From Flavobacteriales bacterium (GTDB taxonomy: Bacteria > Bacteroidota > Bacteroidia > Flavobacteriales_F > PHOS-HE28), in NCBI GenBank assembly GCA_016788205.1, contig JAEUTA010000011.1, positions 1 to 64,000 of the forward strand: a DNA stretch of 64,000 nucleotides, given 5' to 3'. The translations under genes were made by a program, and so were the position numbers. Shown in pieces: positions 16,120-25,358 of the stretch (positions within the stretch are counted from its first letter, which is position 1; each line of letters starts with the position of its first letter). The notes under the pieces were generated by a model that was not told where the DNA came from, did no database searches, and was given only the letters and a program-made list of their open reading frames with translations.

Positions 16120-17199
16120 ATGCTCACCACCCTGGACCGCTACATCATCCGGCAGTTCTTGGGCACCTTCTTCTTCATCCTGGTGGTGATCATGCTCATC
16201 GCCGTGGTGTTCGACATCAGCGAGAAGACCCAGGACTTCGCCGAGATGACGGCCACCACCAAGGAGATCGTCTTCGACTTCTACGTCAACTTCATCGTCT
16301 ACTACAGCAACCTCTTCAGCGGGCTGCTCATCTTCCTGGCGGTGCTGCTCTTCACCAGCCGCCTGGCACATCGCACCGAGGTCATCGCCATGCTCAGCAG
16401 CGGGGTCAGCTTCCCGCGTATCATGTGGCCCTACTTCGTGGCCGCAACGCTCCTTACGGTGATGTCGCTCTTCGTGAACCACACCGTGCTGCCCGCCGCC
16501 AACAAGGTGCGCCTCGCGTTCGAAGAAGCCCACATCCGCGCCACCTACTTCGTGGACAAGAAGCACCTGCACCGCGAGATCGCGCCCGGCACCATCTCCT
16601 ACTTCGAGTCGTGGGACGCACAGAAGAAACAGGGCTACCGCTTCAGCCTGGAGCAGTGGGAGAATGGCACGCTCACCCGCAAGCTCACCAGCGACCGCGC
16701 CCAGTACGACAGCCTCTCGGGGAAATGGCGCGTGAGCGACTACCTGCTCCGCACCATGGACGGCGACAACGAGACCATCCGCCGCGGCGATATGCTGGAC
16801 ACCCTCATCAACCTGGCACCTTCGGACATGGGACAGCGCTGGGAGACCAGCATGAGCATGAGCTGGAGCGAACTGAACCACTACATCGCCGCCAAGAACG
16901 CACAGGGCGACGATACGGTGATCCCCTACCTGATCGAGAAGCACCAACGCACCAGCTACCCCTTCGCCACCTACGTCTTCACCCTCATCGGTGTGGGCAT
17001 CGCCAGCCGCAAGGTGCGCGGTGGCACCGGCCTGCACCTGGCCCTTGGCGTATTGCTGTGCCTGCTCTACGTCTTCGCCATGAAGCTGACCACCGTGGCC
17101 GCCACCAACGCCGGCCTGGACCCCCTCATCGCCGTGTGGATGCCCAACGTGGTGTTCGCAATAGTAGGGGTGCTCATCTACAGGGGGGCGCCGAAGTAG
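16120..17199 (+). CDS. LptF/LptG (YjgP/YjgQ) family permease
   Basis: 359 aa from ATG 16120 (MLTTLDRYIIRQFLGTFFF); a GTG at 16093 lies inside the inverted repeat and is less likely. Three N-terminal membrane helices (~13-35, 55-80, 98-120), a soluble periplasmic-type middle (~125-265) and three C-terminal helices (~275-350) are the standard layout of the Lpt permeases that extract lipopolysaccharide from the inner membrane with LptB. The start LDRYIIRQF is the usual signature. F versus G cannot be told from sequence alone. It is separated from tgt by an inverted repeat and is followed by a 478-bp gap with gene remnants. Confidence 0.9.
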   Translation: MLTTLDRYIIRQFLGTFFFILVVIMLIAVVFDISEKTQDFAEMTATTKEIVFDFYVNFIVYYSNLFSGLLIFLAVLLFTSRLAHRTEVIAMLSSGVSFPRIMWPYFVAATLLTVMSLFVNHTVLPAANKVRLAFEEAHIRATYFVDKKHLHREIAPGTISYFESWDAQKKQGYRFSLEQWENGTLTRKLTSDRAQYDSLSGKWRVSDYLLRTMDGDNETIRRGDMLDTLINLAPSDMGQRWETSMSMSWSELNHYIAAKNAQGDDTVIPYLIEKHQRTSYPFATYVFTLIGVGIASRKVRGGTGLHLALGVLLCLLYVFAMKLTTVAATNAGLDPLIAVWMPNVVFAIVGVLIYRGAPK

Positions 17200-17255
17200 G
17201 GCGTGCTCCTGTTCATTCGTGAAGCTTTCACCGCAGCGGCGGGATGAAGGATGCA

Positions 17256-17378
17256 CTAGCCTGCAATGCTACCGGCACGCAGCGGGCCTTCGTTCCTCAG
17301 AAGAGCCTGCTCGGGCTTAAGAGCTTGAATACTCTTTACGCTCAGGCCGAAGGCCATGAGCATCACTGTTCGTTTCAT
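17256..17378 (-). pseudogene. Remnant: start of an exported-protein gene
   Basis: 40 codons beginning MKRTVMLMAFGLSVKSIQA, which looks like the beginning of a signal peptide, but the frame stops shortly after with nothing recognisable. It lies immediately downstream of a sorting-domain remnant on the same strand. Chance ORF is the alternative. Confidence 0.3.
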
Positions 17379-17402
17379 GGTTCTCGAGTGCTTCGCTCTC
17401 GA

Positions 17403-17590
17403 TCACCCTTCTCCTTTGATGACCTTTACAACCGAATGCCGCTGCCCTCTGTGCATATAGACCATGTATAGTCCTGCAGGCGCATTGACTAAAGACAAGA
17501 CCTTGCTGTCTTCGCCTCCAGCCTGCTTGCTGCTAGGCTGCTCAAGGCCCAGCACACCGTCGTTCACACAGGTCGCAGCTCTTCAACAGG
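17403..17590 (-). pseudogene. Remnant of a T9SS type A sorting domain
   Basis: The minus-strand frame contains ATCVNDGVLGLEQPSS and then VLSLVNAPAGLYMVYMHRGQ and HSVVKVIKGEG before a stop at 17403-17405. The G-L-Y-M-V pattern followed by a basic tail is the end of a type A sorting domain, and CVNDG-x-x-GLEQ is the usual link to it. An in-frame TGA just upstream (about 17592) and the lack of the N-P-x-x motif show that the body of the gene is gone. The first part overlaps a CACCGTCGTTCACACAGGT motif related to those around the orphan regulator. Confidence 0.5.
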
Positions 17591-17677
17591 TCTTGATGTC
17601 GTTTCGACTTTCCGCAGTAGGAAGGTCCGCTGATCGGGGGCGGTCGCGTGTGGTGTACTCCGCTCCGCACGAGCCCC

Positions 17678-19129
17678 CTACTCCAGCGGCACGCGGTACA
17701 AGCTGGGGCGTCGCTCGTTGTCCCAATCCACATAGGCCCGGCAAGCACCCAGGCCATGGAACGAAGGCCGCATGGTATTGTAGTACGATCCCTTCTTCAC
17801 CGGGTGCGAGAAGGGGATCAACGGGCTGTAGGTGATGGCACCCGTATCGTCCCAGATGAGCATGAACGGTCGCTTGTCGAAGGTCTCCTTCATCGGTTTG
17901 CCGGCCTTGATAGCGTCCAGGTCCTGGGGCGACAGGTCCACCCCACCGATGATGCTGTTGCCATACGGAACCAGCTGCGGCACGAACCACCCCCACGACG
18001 TGGTGGTGCTCCAGCGCAGGGTGCCGTCCGGCGCAAAGGCGTTGCTCAGCAGCTTGTCACCGCCCACCACGAACAACATGCTGCCATCGCCCGCCGCGCA
18101 GAGCTGCGTGTTGCGGAAGCCGCCCACTTCCAGGTCCGGCGTGGCGCCTTCGGCGATGATCCCCGAGGGATGGAATTGGTCATCCAACCGGAGCATGGCC
18201 CAGTTCAAGGCCTTCTTACCCTCCTGCACCGGAAGCAGGCCGGTGAAGAAGACACCGGCGCCGTTCGCGCACAGGCTGCCATCCAGGAATTGGCGACCGC
18301 CCGGCAGGTGGCCGTTCCATGTCTCGAAGACCTCGCCGCGCATGCGGTAGGCACTGAAGCTGGTGTTCGACAGGGCGGCCGAGAAACCCTTCACCTCTTC
18401 CTTGCCCTCTTCATCGTGCGTGGTGAGCTCGTCGGTGATGGTGACGCCCACCACGGCCAACAACACCTGTGCATCATCGGTCACGGTCACTGCCGTTCGA
18501 CTGCCTTGGGCGAACACCGGCAGTTTGAACCTGTTGCTCCACGCCACCTCGAACTCCGCATTGAGCACCCAGCACAGAGCCACCTTGAAGCCGTTGTTGC
18601 CGGCATGGTCGAAGTGGAGCAGCAGGTATTCGCCGTCCGGTGAGGAACGAACGGTCAGTTTCAATTCGGGTTCTATGTAGCGGTGGCTGAACTGTGCTTC
18701 GCCGATAAGCTGTGGTGGGCCATCCGCTTCGAAGGTCTCCGTCGCGTAGCGCTGTAGGTACAGTTTCACCACACCGGTCTCCGCATCCCAACTGTCGTGC
18801 ACCACACAGGGGCGCCCTTGATGCACGAACATCGCATTGAAGGTATCGTGCAACTTCATGAACGGGAGGTTGAGCTCTTTCACCACCGCCGGCTTGGAAC
18901 CGTCCAGGTAGTGGATGATGCCGATATCGCGACGCCCCTTTCCCGTGGCGCCCAACGGCACCATGGAATAGGCGCGGTCTCCGCTGCAGAACGGCCCGTA
19001 GTGCTTATCCAGCCGAGGGGTCTCCAGATCGACGGGGAGCACCTGTACCGCACCGGGCACCTGGGCATGTACGCGAGGCGCCGAGACGAACAGCACAGTG
19101 GCGACAACGACGGGCAAGCGTGTGAACAT
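17678..19129 (-). CDS. Exported protein of unknown function
   Basis: 483 aa with a clear signal peptide (MFTRLPVVVATVLFVSAPRVHAQ). The rest is soluble and beta-rich, with repeated short hydrophobic strands followed by D/G turns (e.g. PDGEYLLLHFDHAGNNG, GDGSMLFVVGGDKLL), which suggests a beta-propeller; this is a guess from pattern only. There is no sorting domain at the C-terminus (ends SLYRVPLE), so it should be periplasmic or released. No enzyme motif recognised. TATCTTGG lies 5 nt upstream of the ATG as a likely -7 box. It is divergent from the glycosylase-like gene, with 44 bp between starts. Confidence 0.8.
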   Translation of the reverse strand: MFTRLPVVVATVLFVSAPRVHAQVPGAVQVLPVDLETPRLDKHYGPFCSGDRAYSMVPLGATGKGRRDIGIIHYLDGSKPAVVKELNLPFMKLHDTFNAMFVHQGRPCVVHDSWDAETGVVKLYLQRYATETFEADGPPQLIGEAQFSHRYIEPELKLTVRSSPDGEYLLLHFDHAGNNGFKVALCWVLNAEFEVAWSNRFKLPVFAQGSRTAVTVTDDAQVLLAVVGVTITDELTTHDEEGKEEVKGFSAALSNTSFSAYRMRGEVFETWNGHLPGGRQFLDGSLCANGAGVFFTGLLPVQEGKKALNWAMLRLDDQFHPSGIIAEGATPDLEVGGFRNTQLCAAGDGSMLFVVGGDKLLSNAFAPDGTLRWSTTTSWGWFVPQLVPYGNSIIGGVDLSPQDLDAIKAGKPMKETFDKRPFMLIWDDTGAITYSPLIPFSHPVKKGSYYNTMRPSFHGLGACRAYVDWDNERRPSLYRVPLE

Positions 19130-19133
19130 GAAG

Positions 19134-19141
19134 CCAAGATA
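19134..19141 (-). promoter_or_regulatory. Putative -7 element of the 17678-19129 gene
   Basis: On the minus strand TATCTTGG ends 4 nt before the ATG at 19129. It matches TAnnTTTG except for one shifted T and implies a very short leader. Confidence 0.4.
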
Positions 19142-19173
19142 GAAGGAGCGCTCCGAGCCACGAACTTCGCCCC

Positions 19174-19878
19174 ATGCTGGCCGACCGGTTGCTCCGACAC
19201 GTGCTCTCCTTCTCGCTGGAGGGAACAGAGCTGCCCAGGAGCGTGGGCGTGTTGGACCCCTTCAATGGCGAAAATGCCGATCAGGTGCGCCGCATCGTCA
19301 CGCTCTTCCACCACCGTTACTTCAGTGATGACAGACCCCGTATACTGATGCTGGGCATCAACCCGGGCCGCTTGGGCGCAGGGAGCACGGGACTTCCCTT
19401 CACCGACACCAAGCGCTGCGAGAGCGACCTGCTGATACCGGTGACAGGCCTGCGAACGCACGAACCCAGCAGCGACTTCTTCTACCGCATGGTGCGCGCA
19501 GCGGGCGGCGCCGAGCGGTTCTACGGCCAGGTGTACGTGCATGCCATCTGCCCGCTGGGGTTCGTGAAGCAGGGCGGTGCAGGCCAGGACATCAACCTGA
19601 ACTACTACGACGACCCGGCGCTGGAGAAGGCGGTGACGCCTTTCGTTGAGCACTGGCTGCGCACGCTGGTGGCTTGCGGCATGCGCACCGATGTGGCCTT
19701 CTGCATCGGCACCGGGAAGAACGCGGCCTACTTCAGCAAGCTGAACGCACGGCTGCAGCTCTTCGACCGTATCGTTGCGCTGGAGCACCCACGCTTCGTG
19801 ATGCAGTACAAGGCGAAACACCTGGATCTCTACGTGGACAAATACCTGAGCGCACTGAGCGATGCAGGCTACCGGTAG
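19174..19878 (+). CDS. SMUG-like / DUF4918 uracil-DNA glycosylase family protein
   Basis: 234 aa. The motif MLGINPGRLGAGSTGLPFTD (59-78) corresponds to motif I of the SMUG1-type uracil-DNA glycosylases (G-x-N-PG...TG-PF), and LEHPRFVMQY (~203-212) sits where the second motif (H-P) is expected. This matches the DUF4918 group of Bacteroidota. Such enzymes remove uracil or related damaged bases from DNA; activity here is inferred from the fold. The gene is divergent from the hypothetical exported protein gene and is followed 80 bp later by the sigma factor gene, to which it need not be related. Confidence 0.85.
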   Translation: MLADRLLRHVLSFSLEGTELPRSVGVLDPFNGENADQVRRIVTLFHHRYFSDDRPRILMLGINPGRLGAGSTGLPFTDTKRCESDLLIPVTGLRTHEPSSDFFYRMVRAAGGAERFYGQVYVHAICPLGFVKQGGAGQDINLNYYDDPALEKAVTPFVEHWLRTLVACGMRTDVAFCIGTGKNAAYFSKLNARLQLFDRIVALEHPRFVMQYKAKHLDLYVDKYLSALSDAGYR

Positions 19879-19958
19879 GGACACGCGTTCCAACGATCCA
19901 TCCCTGCCGTGTAACCTTTCGCGTACTTCGGCGACATACCCACCAGAAACCCCGATCA

Positions 19959-20504
19959 GTGGCCATTGACAAGCGCACCGAGTTCATGCAAGCCTACACG
20001 GCCTGCCACGAGCCGTTCGCGCGCTATTGCTCGGCGCTGGCCTACGGGAAGATGGACGCGCAGGACCTGATGCAGGACGTGCTGCTGAGCGCGTTCCAAC
20101 AGTTCGACCGGATCCAGAAGAAGGATGAGCTGCTGCACTACCTGGTGCGCGCGGCGAAGAACCGCTCCATCAGCATCTGGCGCAGCGGCAAACGCAACGA
20201 GGCCATCTGCGAAAAGCAGGCGGCGCGCCTGAAGGACCGCGGCGCCAACGCCGAGATGCTCGTTGATGTGGGCATACTCTACGGTGCGCTGGACAAGCTG
20301 CCCAACGCCCAACGCGATGCGCTGGTGCTGTTCGAGGTATCGGGCCTGAGCATGGCGGAGATCGCCGTGATACAAGGCACCAACGAGAACGCGGTGAAGA
20401 CCCGTGTGAGCCGCGCGCGCGCCGCCGTTCGCGAACGGCTGGAGGGACGCGCCAAACCCGTGCGCACCGAACTGCTGCATTCCCTTACCACCCTGCTGCT
20501 ATGA
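19959..20504 (+). CDS. ECF-type RNA polymerase sigma factor
   Basis: 181 aa if started at GTG 19959, or 172 aa from ATG 19986; neither has a strong ribosome-binding site. Region 2 includes DAQDLMQDVLLSAFQQFDRI and LVRAAKNRSIS (-10 recognition and core binding). Region 4 has LPNAQRDALVLFEVSGLSMAEIA and NAVKTRVSRARAAV (-35 helix-turn-helix). It overlaps the next gene (ATGA), which encodes a membrane protein with a GIN domain, so that protein is the likely anti-sigma partner. A probable autoregulated envelope-stress or surface-signalling pair. Confidence 0.9.
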   Translation: MAIDKRTEFMQAYTACHEPFARYCSALAYGKMDAQDLMQDVLLSAFQQFDRIQKKDELLHYLVRAAKNRSISIWRSGKRNEAICEKQAARLKDRGANAEMLVDVGILYGALDKLPNAQRDALVLFEVSGLSMAEIAVIQGTNENAVKTRVSRARAAVRERLEGRAKPVRTELLHSLTTLLL

Positions 20505-21874
20505 AACGGCCTGACGAACACGAGAACACCCTGGGTGCGCTGCGCGAGCTGCCGCCGGAGGTGAGCCTGGACCAGGTGCAGCACATGGTGGCCGCATTCC
20601 CCATCGCCGTGGGCCTCACCGCCTGGCTGGCCACCGCCAAGATCCATCTCAACTCCATCGTCATGACCACCGCTGGCACCCTCATCGTTGGCACCAGTGC
20701 CTACTTCTTCAGCACCGCGGCACCAACCGCCCCGGCCGAACGCGCTGTGCTGACCGTACCCACCGAGGTGGTGGAGATGCCCGCGCCCGCAGCACTGTTG
20801 GAAGAGCCCGCCGTGGTGCTGGACCTGCCGCGTCCGAAACCCGCCGCACCAGCGCCCAAGCCGGAACCGAAGGAGGAGATCGCCTGCACCGTGCTTTCCC
20901 CGGAAGACACGATGCGCTATCCCGCTGCCATGCCGTACCCTGGTGCCACCGCGTATGCCGGTACGGCCGCGTATCCCGGTGTGGCACCAACGGACCCTGT
21001 TGCGCCCGAGGACCCGCTGGCTTCCGTGCTACCACCCGCCACGGTGTATCGCCCCCTGAGCAACGAGCGCTCCTTCGACCTGCGCGACTTCACCGGCGTG
21101 ACCGTGGCATCCAGCATGGACGTGACCGTGGAGATCGGAGCTTTCAGCGTAGTGGCGATGGGTGATGCCGACATGCTCCAACAACTTGACGTACGCAACG
21201 AGCAAGGCATGCTCAAGATCGGTTACGCGCAGACACGCGGCTCGTACCGCAACCGGGGCTCGGTACACATCGCCATCCGCATGCCGCGCGTGGATGACCT
21301 GGTGGTCACCGGCTCGGGAAGCATCCACGCCCAACAACTGGTGCGCACGCGCGACCTGGACCTCAACGTGCTCGGATCGGGCAACATCCTGTTGGACCGC
21401 GTGGATCAGGTGGACGCGCTGAACATGAACATCGAGGGTTCCGGCGGCATACACCTGGCCATGCTGGGCAACAGCGAACGGCTGAAGATGGACATCTTAG
21501 GCTCCGGCGGCATCTACCTATCGGCCGCCCAACGCGTGAGCGAGCTTGACATCACCATGCAAGGATCGGGCAGTGTGGACGTGGCCATGGCGCACGTCTC
21601 CGGCACCTCGCGGATCAAGCTACTGGGTAGCGGCACCGTGCGGATCGGTGGCGAAACGGGGCGTGTGGAGATCGCGCTGGAAGGCTCCGGTGATGTGAAC
21701 GCGAACGACCTCAAGGCGAGCCAGGGTGGCAAAGTGCACGTGCTCGGCTCGGGTAACGCACATGTATACAGCGATGGGAGACTGGAACTGCTCACCAAAG
21801 GCACCGGTACCATCCACACATCCGGGAGCGCTGGCCTCAAGGGGTCACGAGGGGTTGGATCAGGGGCCGAATAG
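20501..21874 (+). CDS. Membrane protein with C-terminal GIN (DUF2807) domain, likely sigma-factor partner
   Basis: 457 aa. Residues 1-50 are cytosolic and contain LRELPPEVSLDQVQHMVAAFP, where an anti-sigma helix could lie. One membrane helix follows at ~52-72 (LNSIVMTTAGTLIVGTSAYFF), then a Pro/Ala-rich linker (~73-185). The head GIN domain (~190-450) has repeated V-x-GSG, LGSGNI and EGSG motifs forming a parallel beta-helix. GIN-domain proteins are usually exported adhesin-like proteins without a cytosolic part. Here the domain is tethered and overlaps an ECF sigma gene, which suggests that it senses at the envelope and holds the sigma factor; this coupling is inferred from overlap and topology. 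Confidence 0.8.
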   Translation: MKRPDEHENTLGALRELPPEVSLDQVQHMVAAFPIAVGLTAWLATAKIHLNSIVMTTAGTLIVGTSAYFFSTAAPTAPAERAVLTVPTEVVEMPAPAALLEEPAVVLDLPRPKPAAPAPKPEPKEEIACTVLSPEDTMRYPAAMPYPGATAYAGTAAYPGVAPTDPVAPEDPLASVLPPATVYRPLSNERSFDLRDFTGVTVASSMDVTVEIGAFSVVAMGDADMLQQLDVRNEQGMLKIGYAQTRGSYRNRGSVHIAIRMPRVDDLVVTGSGSIHAQQLVRTRDLDLNVLGSGNILLDRVDQVDALNMNIEGSGGIHLAMLGNSERLKMDILGSGGIYLSAAQRVSELDITMQGSGSVDVAMAHVSGTSRIKLLGSGTVRIGGETGRVEIALEGSGDVNANDLKASQGGKVHVLGSGNAHVYSDGRLELLTKGTGTIHTSGSAGLKGSRGVGSGAE

Positions 21875-21918
21875 GCCTCGTCCGATCGGCCGATGATGGC
21901 CGCGCTCCCGGTTCTCTC

Positions 21919-23244
21919 TTAGAACCGAACGATCATGCTCAGGATGATGCGGTCCTCGTCCTTCACCAGGTCCGCTGCGAACCCAGAGGGGTCACCGATG
22001 GGTGCGTTCCAACCGTTGGGCGAGGTGACGCCACCGGGTCCGCTGAAGTACGGTGTGTCCGTATGGCGTGTCACGTATTCCAGCCCGATGGTGATGTGTT
22101 CGTTGGGCATGTACTGTACCGTGGTGCTGGCATCCCAGCCACGGAAGGGGTCGCCCGGGTTCTGCGTGAGCACGGCGCTGCCCGTGGGAAGCAGCGCCAG
22201 GTAACGGCCGGGATTGTTGATAACACCACCACCGATGGTCCACCCCCATCGGCGTTGCGCGCCGAACCACAAGCGGTTGTAGAACATGGCACTGATGAAG
22301 TGCTGTGCCGGCCGGAGAGTATCACCGTTGAAGGGGACCACACGACCGCCGTTCTCGAAGCCCAGGTCGCCGGTGAGGGAGAACGCCGCACGGCTCACAC
22401 CTTTCGCGCCGTCGCGCTCCACATAGCGGATCACCGCACTGTTGTCCGTGTGGAAGCGTGTGCGCGCGCTATTGTTCGGTGTGTCCCACCCCACGTAACT
22501 GCTGCTCACCAGGTTGGCCCATTCGCGCGGTCGCCATTGCACCTGGTAGCCCACGCCCGGCAGCTCGTTGAACATGCCGTAGGTCTGCCACCCGTTGACC
22601 AGCCATAGCTCCACTTTCAAGCGGTCCGAGGGGAAGAGCTGAACACGGCCTCCCGTGAAGAACCACGGCGTATTGTCGCTGGTGAAACTGGGCTGATAAT
22701 TCCAGTTCTCGAAGTTGTTGTAGCTGAGCAGGCCCACATAGCTCTTGAAGATGCCGACGTCCACGTTGACGCCGTGCAGCTTGTTCAGGTGGAAGCCCGC
22801 GTACCCTTCGGTGACATAGCGCAGTGCGTCGTACAGATCGAACTGCCCGCGCAACGGTGTATTGTCGTTGCGTGGTATGCCCGTGGCGCGTGCACCGAAC
22901 TGCAGCATCAGCTTGGCACGTGCGCCGCTCTTGGGCTCGCTGAACTCACCGCCAGCTTCGATGTACGAGATGTTGAGCTCGTTGCTGCGGAACGTGGCGG
23001 TGCTGCCGCTGTTGGTGTGGTCCTTCGGGCGATGGAACGAATAGTTGTAGTTCATGTCCATCGTTAGACCTCCGGTGAAGTAGGTGGAGGAGAGCAGTGC
23101 CCGCGTCTGGCGGTTGTTGCCCTGCACCCAGGTGAAGTCGCCCCAGGCGAAAGGTTCGGCCTTGCGTGTGGTATCCGTTCCGTTGGCGAGCGAGAGGCTC
23201 GCGGCGAGCAGGCCGCATGGGGCCAGTAGGTTCCGTGTGTTCAT
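21919..23244 (-). CDS. Outer-membrane porin (BBP2/DUF1597-like)
   Basis: 441 aa from ATG 23244, giving the signal peptide MNTRNLLAPCGLLAASLSLANG. The mature protein is a series of amphipathic strands with aromatic ends, terminating in Phe (ILSMIVRF), as expected of an outer-membrane barrel. The segments LYDALRYVTEGYAGFHLNKLHG and VDVGIFKSYVG are typical of the putative beta-barrel porin-2 group. It lies 56 bp downstream of kup on the same strand, so it probably provides the outer-membrane route for the potassium taken up by Kup; porins of this type are known beside kdp genes in Bacteroidota. It is the last gene of the operon. Confidence 0.85.
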   Translation of the reverse strand: MNTRNLLAPCGLLAASLSLANGTDTTRKAEPFAWGDFTWVQGNNRQTRALLSSTYFTGGLTMDMNYNYSFHRPKDHTNSGSTATFRSNELNISYIEAGGEFSEPKSGARAKLMLQFGARATGIPRNDNTPLRGQFDLYDALRYVTEGYAGFHLNKLHGVNVDVGIFKSYVGLLSYNNFENWNYQPSFTSDNTPWFFTGGRVQLFPSDRLKVELWLVNGWQTYGMFNELPGVGYQVQWRPREWANLVSSSYVGWDTPNNSARTRFHTDNSAVIRYVERDGAKGVSRAAFSLTGDLGFENGGRVVPFNGDTLRPAQHFISAMFYNRLWFGAQRRWGWTIGGGVINNPGRYLALLPTGSAVLTQNPGDPFRGWDASTTVQYMPNEHITIGLEYVTRHTDTPYFSGPGGVTSPNGWNAPIGDPSGFAADLVKDEDRIILSMIVRF

Positions 23245-23300
23245 GGTGTGGGAATGGCACCGACGTGCGGCCGCACGCCGATCCGCCGTTTTCATTCTGT

Positions 23301-25268
23301 TCAGTGTGTCAGCGCCGCCCCCACCCGCTGCAGCTGCGGACGTTCGGTGGGCATGAAGACCAGGGGCATCTCTTCGGTGACCACGTCGCTGCGTTCCAGG
23401 CCGAACGCACGCGCATCGCTCTGCCCCAGCCGTTTCAGGAAGAAGTAGCTGTTCAGCAGCAACCCCTTTCGCAGGCTGAAGGTGTTCTCGATGCTGAGGA
23501 ACTTCTCGATCACGACGAACTTCACATCCGGCTCGGTGCTGTAGCGTGTGCTTCCGTCGGGGCGCGAATGCAGGTTGAGTTCCTTGTTCATCACCAGCTC
23601 CTGCATGATCCGGCTGAACCACGCACCCGTTCGCGGTTGCACCCGGAACCCGGCGTTGATGGTCACCTTGATCAACTTGTCATCCACCAGTTCGCTCACT
23701 TCGTAGCTAAGGGTGTAGGGGTCCTCCGTGCGGTGCAGGTGCACGAACCAGTACACATCCGCCCGCTTCGGGCGTTTTCCGAAGATGCTCCTCACCACCT
23801 TCTCTTCCACCTCGTGCCGGCGGTGAGCTTTGGTGAGGTGGACCAGGTGCGTGGCGAATTTGGGAACAGCCTCGTCAGCGCTCAGCGCCTTCAGTAGCGG
23901 CACCTGTTCACCCAGGTCCACGAAACGCGTAAGGCGGTCATTGATCCTGCGCGCGTGGTACCAGGTGTACATCACCAGGAAGATGAACAGTTCGAAGAAG
24001 AGGAACATCCAGCGCTCCTTGATCTTCGCCACGTTGGCCACGAAGAAGCTGATCTCCACGGTGGCGAACAGCACGAGCAACAGACCGACCACCACCACAG
24101 GCCACCGAAGCCTGAAATAGAGATAGTGCATCAAGAGCACGGTGGTCATGAGCATGGCCACGGTGATGCTGAAACCGTAGGCCGCCTCCATGTGCGTGCT
24201 GCTCTGGAAATAGAGGATCATGGCGATGCAACCGACCCAGAGGATGGTGTTGACGCTGGGGATGTAGATCTGCCCTTTCAGTTCGGTTGGCTGCCGCACG
24301 GTGATGCGCGGCCAGAAGTTGAGGTTCATGGCCTCACTGATCAAGGTATAGCTACCGCTGATGAGCGCCTGGCTGGCGATGATGGCGGCCAGCGTGGCGA
24401 TGATGATGCCCGGGAGCAGGAACCACGCCGGCATGATGGCGAAGAAGGGGTTGCGCCCTTGTAGCGATGCACCTTCGCCCTGTGCCATCACCCAGGCGGC
24501 CTGTCCCATGTAGTTGATAACCAAGCACACCTTCACGAAGACCCAGGTGATGCGGATGTTGCGACGACCGCAGTGGCCCAGATCGCTGTAGAGCGCTTCT
24601 GCACCCGTGGTGGCCAGGAACACCGCACCGAGCAGCCAGAACGCGTGCGGGTATTCCGCCAGGAAGCGATAGGCGTGCACCGGACTGAGCGCCTGCAGCA
24701 TGTGCGGATACGCCCCGATCTGCGCGAGGCCCAATACGCACAGCATGACGAACCAGACGAACATGGCCGGGCCGAACACGCCCCCCACCTTCTGCGTGCC
24801 GTAGCGTTGGAAGAAGAACAGCGCCGAAAGGATGACCACCACGATGGGCACGGTGGGCAGGTGCTCCATACCGGGGACGCTGGTAAGGCCCTCAACGGCG
24901 GACGCCACCGAGATCGGTGGTGTGATGATGCCGTCCGCGAGCAGCGTGGTGGCCCCCAGGATGGTGGGGAGCACGAGATGCTTGCTGTTTCGCCGCACCA
25001 AAGCGTACAACGAGAACACGCCGCCCTCGCCATGGTTGTCCGCCTTCAGCGTCAGGAAGATGTACTTGAACGAGGTCTGGAACGTGAGGGTCCAGAAGAT
25101 GCACGAGATGGCCCCGTAGACCAGCGCACCACTGATCGGGCGATCGCCCATGATGGCCTTCAGCACATAGAGCGGACTAGTGCCGATGTCGCCGTAGATG
25201 ATACCGAGCGCCACCACTAACGACGTTGCCGTGACCTTGTTCCTCGCTCCGTTGCCGTGCCCTTCCAT
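23301..25268 (-). CDS. kup: Kup-family potassium uptake protein
   Basis: 655 aa, normal for the KUP/HAK/KT family of proton-coupled K+ importers. The signature GIIYGDIGTSPLYVL (22-36) is in the first helix, followed by about twelve membrane helices to residue ~440 and a cytosolic C-terminal domain of ~200 residues. Further family motifs: DNHGEGGVFSLYAL, TTLLADGIITPPISV and ALYSDLGHCG. It is preceded by a KdpE-type regulator gene and a KdpD-type kinase gene, with a candidate operator in the 90-bp gap, and is followed by a porin gene. A KdpDE pair normally controls the KdpFABC pump, so its link to Kup is unusual. Confidence 0.95.
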   Translation of the reverse strand: MEGHGNGARNKVTATSLVVALGIIYGDIGTSPLYVLKAIMGDRPISGALVYGAISCIFWTLTFQTSFKYIFLTLKADNHGEGGVFSLYALVRRNSKHLVLPTILGATTLLADGIITPPISVASAVEGLTSVPGMEHLPTVPIVVVILSALFFFQRYGTQKVGGVFGPAMFVWFVMLCVLGLAQIGAYPHMLQALSPVHAYRFLAEYPHAFWLLGAVFLATTGAEALYSDLGHCGRRNIRITWVFVKVCLVINYMGQAAWVMAQGEGASLQGRNPFFAIMPAWFLLPGIIIATLAAIIASQALISGSYTLISEAMNLNFWPRITVRQPTELKGQIYIPSVNTILWVGCIAMILYFQSSTHMEAAYGFSITVAMLMTTVLLMHYLYFRLRWPVVVVGLLLVLFATVEISFFVANVAKIKERWMFLFFELFIFLVMYTWYHARRINDRLTRFVDLGEQVPLLKALSADEAVPKFATHLVHLTKAHRRHEVEEKVVRSIFGKRPKRADVYWFVHLHRTEDPYTLSYEVSELVDDKLIKVTINAGFRVQPRTGAWFSRIMQELVMNKELNLHSRPDGSTRYSTEPDVKFVVIEKFLSIENTFSLRKGLLLNSYFFLKRLGQSDARAFGLERSDVVTEEMPLVFMPTERPQLQRVGAALTH

Positions 25269-25319
25269 CGCCGTGCGGTTGATGGGAGCAAAAGTGCCGG
25301 CGTGCGCATGCGGACTTCG

Positions 25320-25356
25320 TAAAAGCCTGTGCGTTCCGCATAAAGAAGACGTAAAG
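25320..25356 (-). promoter_or_regulatory. Candidate KdpE operator upstream of kup
   Basis: TAAAG at 25341-25345 and 25352-25356 (11-bp phase), with TAAAAG at 25320 about two helical turns away. An OmpR/PhoB-family dimer binds direct repeats of this spacing. The core ATAAAGAAGACGTAAAG recurs with one change upstream of the kinase gene (27129-27145). Confidence 0.55.
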
Positions 25357-25358
25357 GC

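Noticed and set aside
19674..19958. Upstream extension of the sigma factor frame
   Set aside because: It overlaps the end of the DUF4918 gene in another frame; sigma region 2 begins only after 19959.
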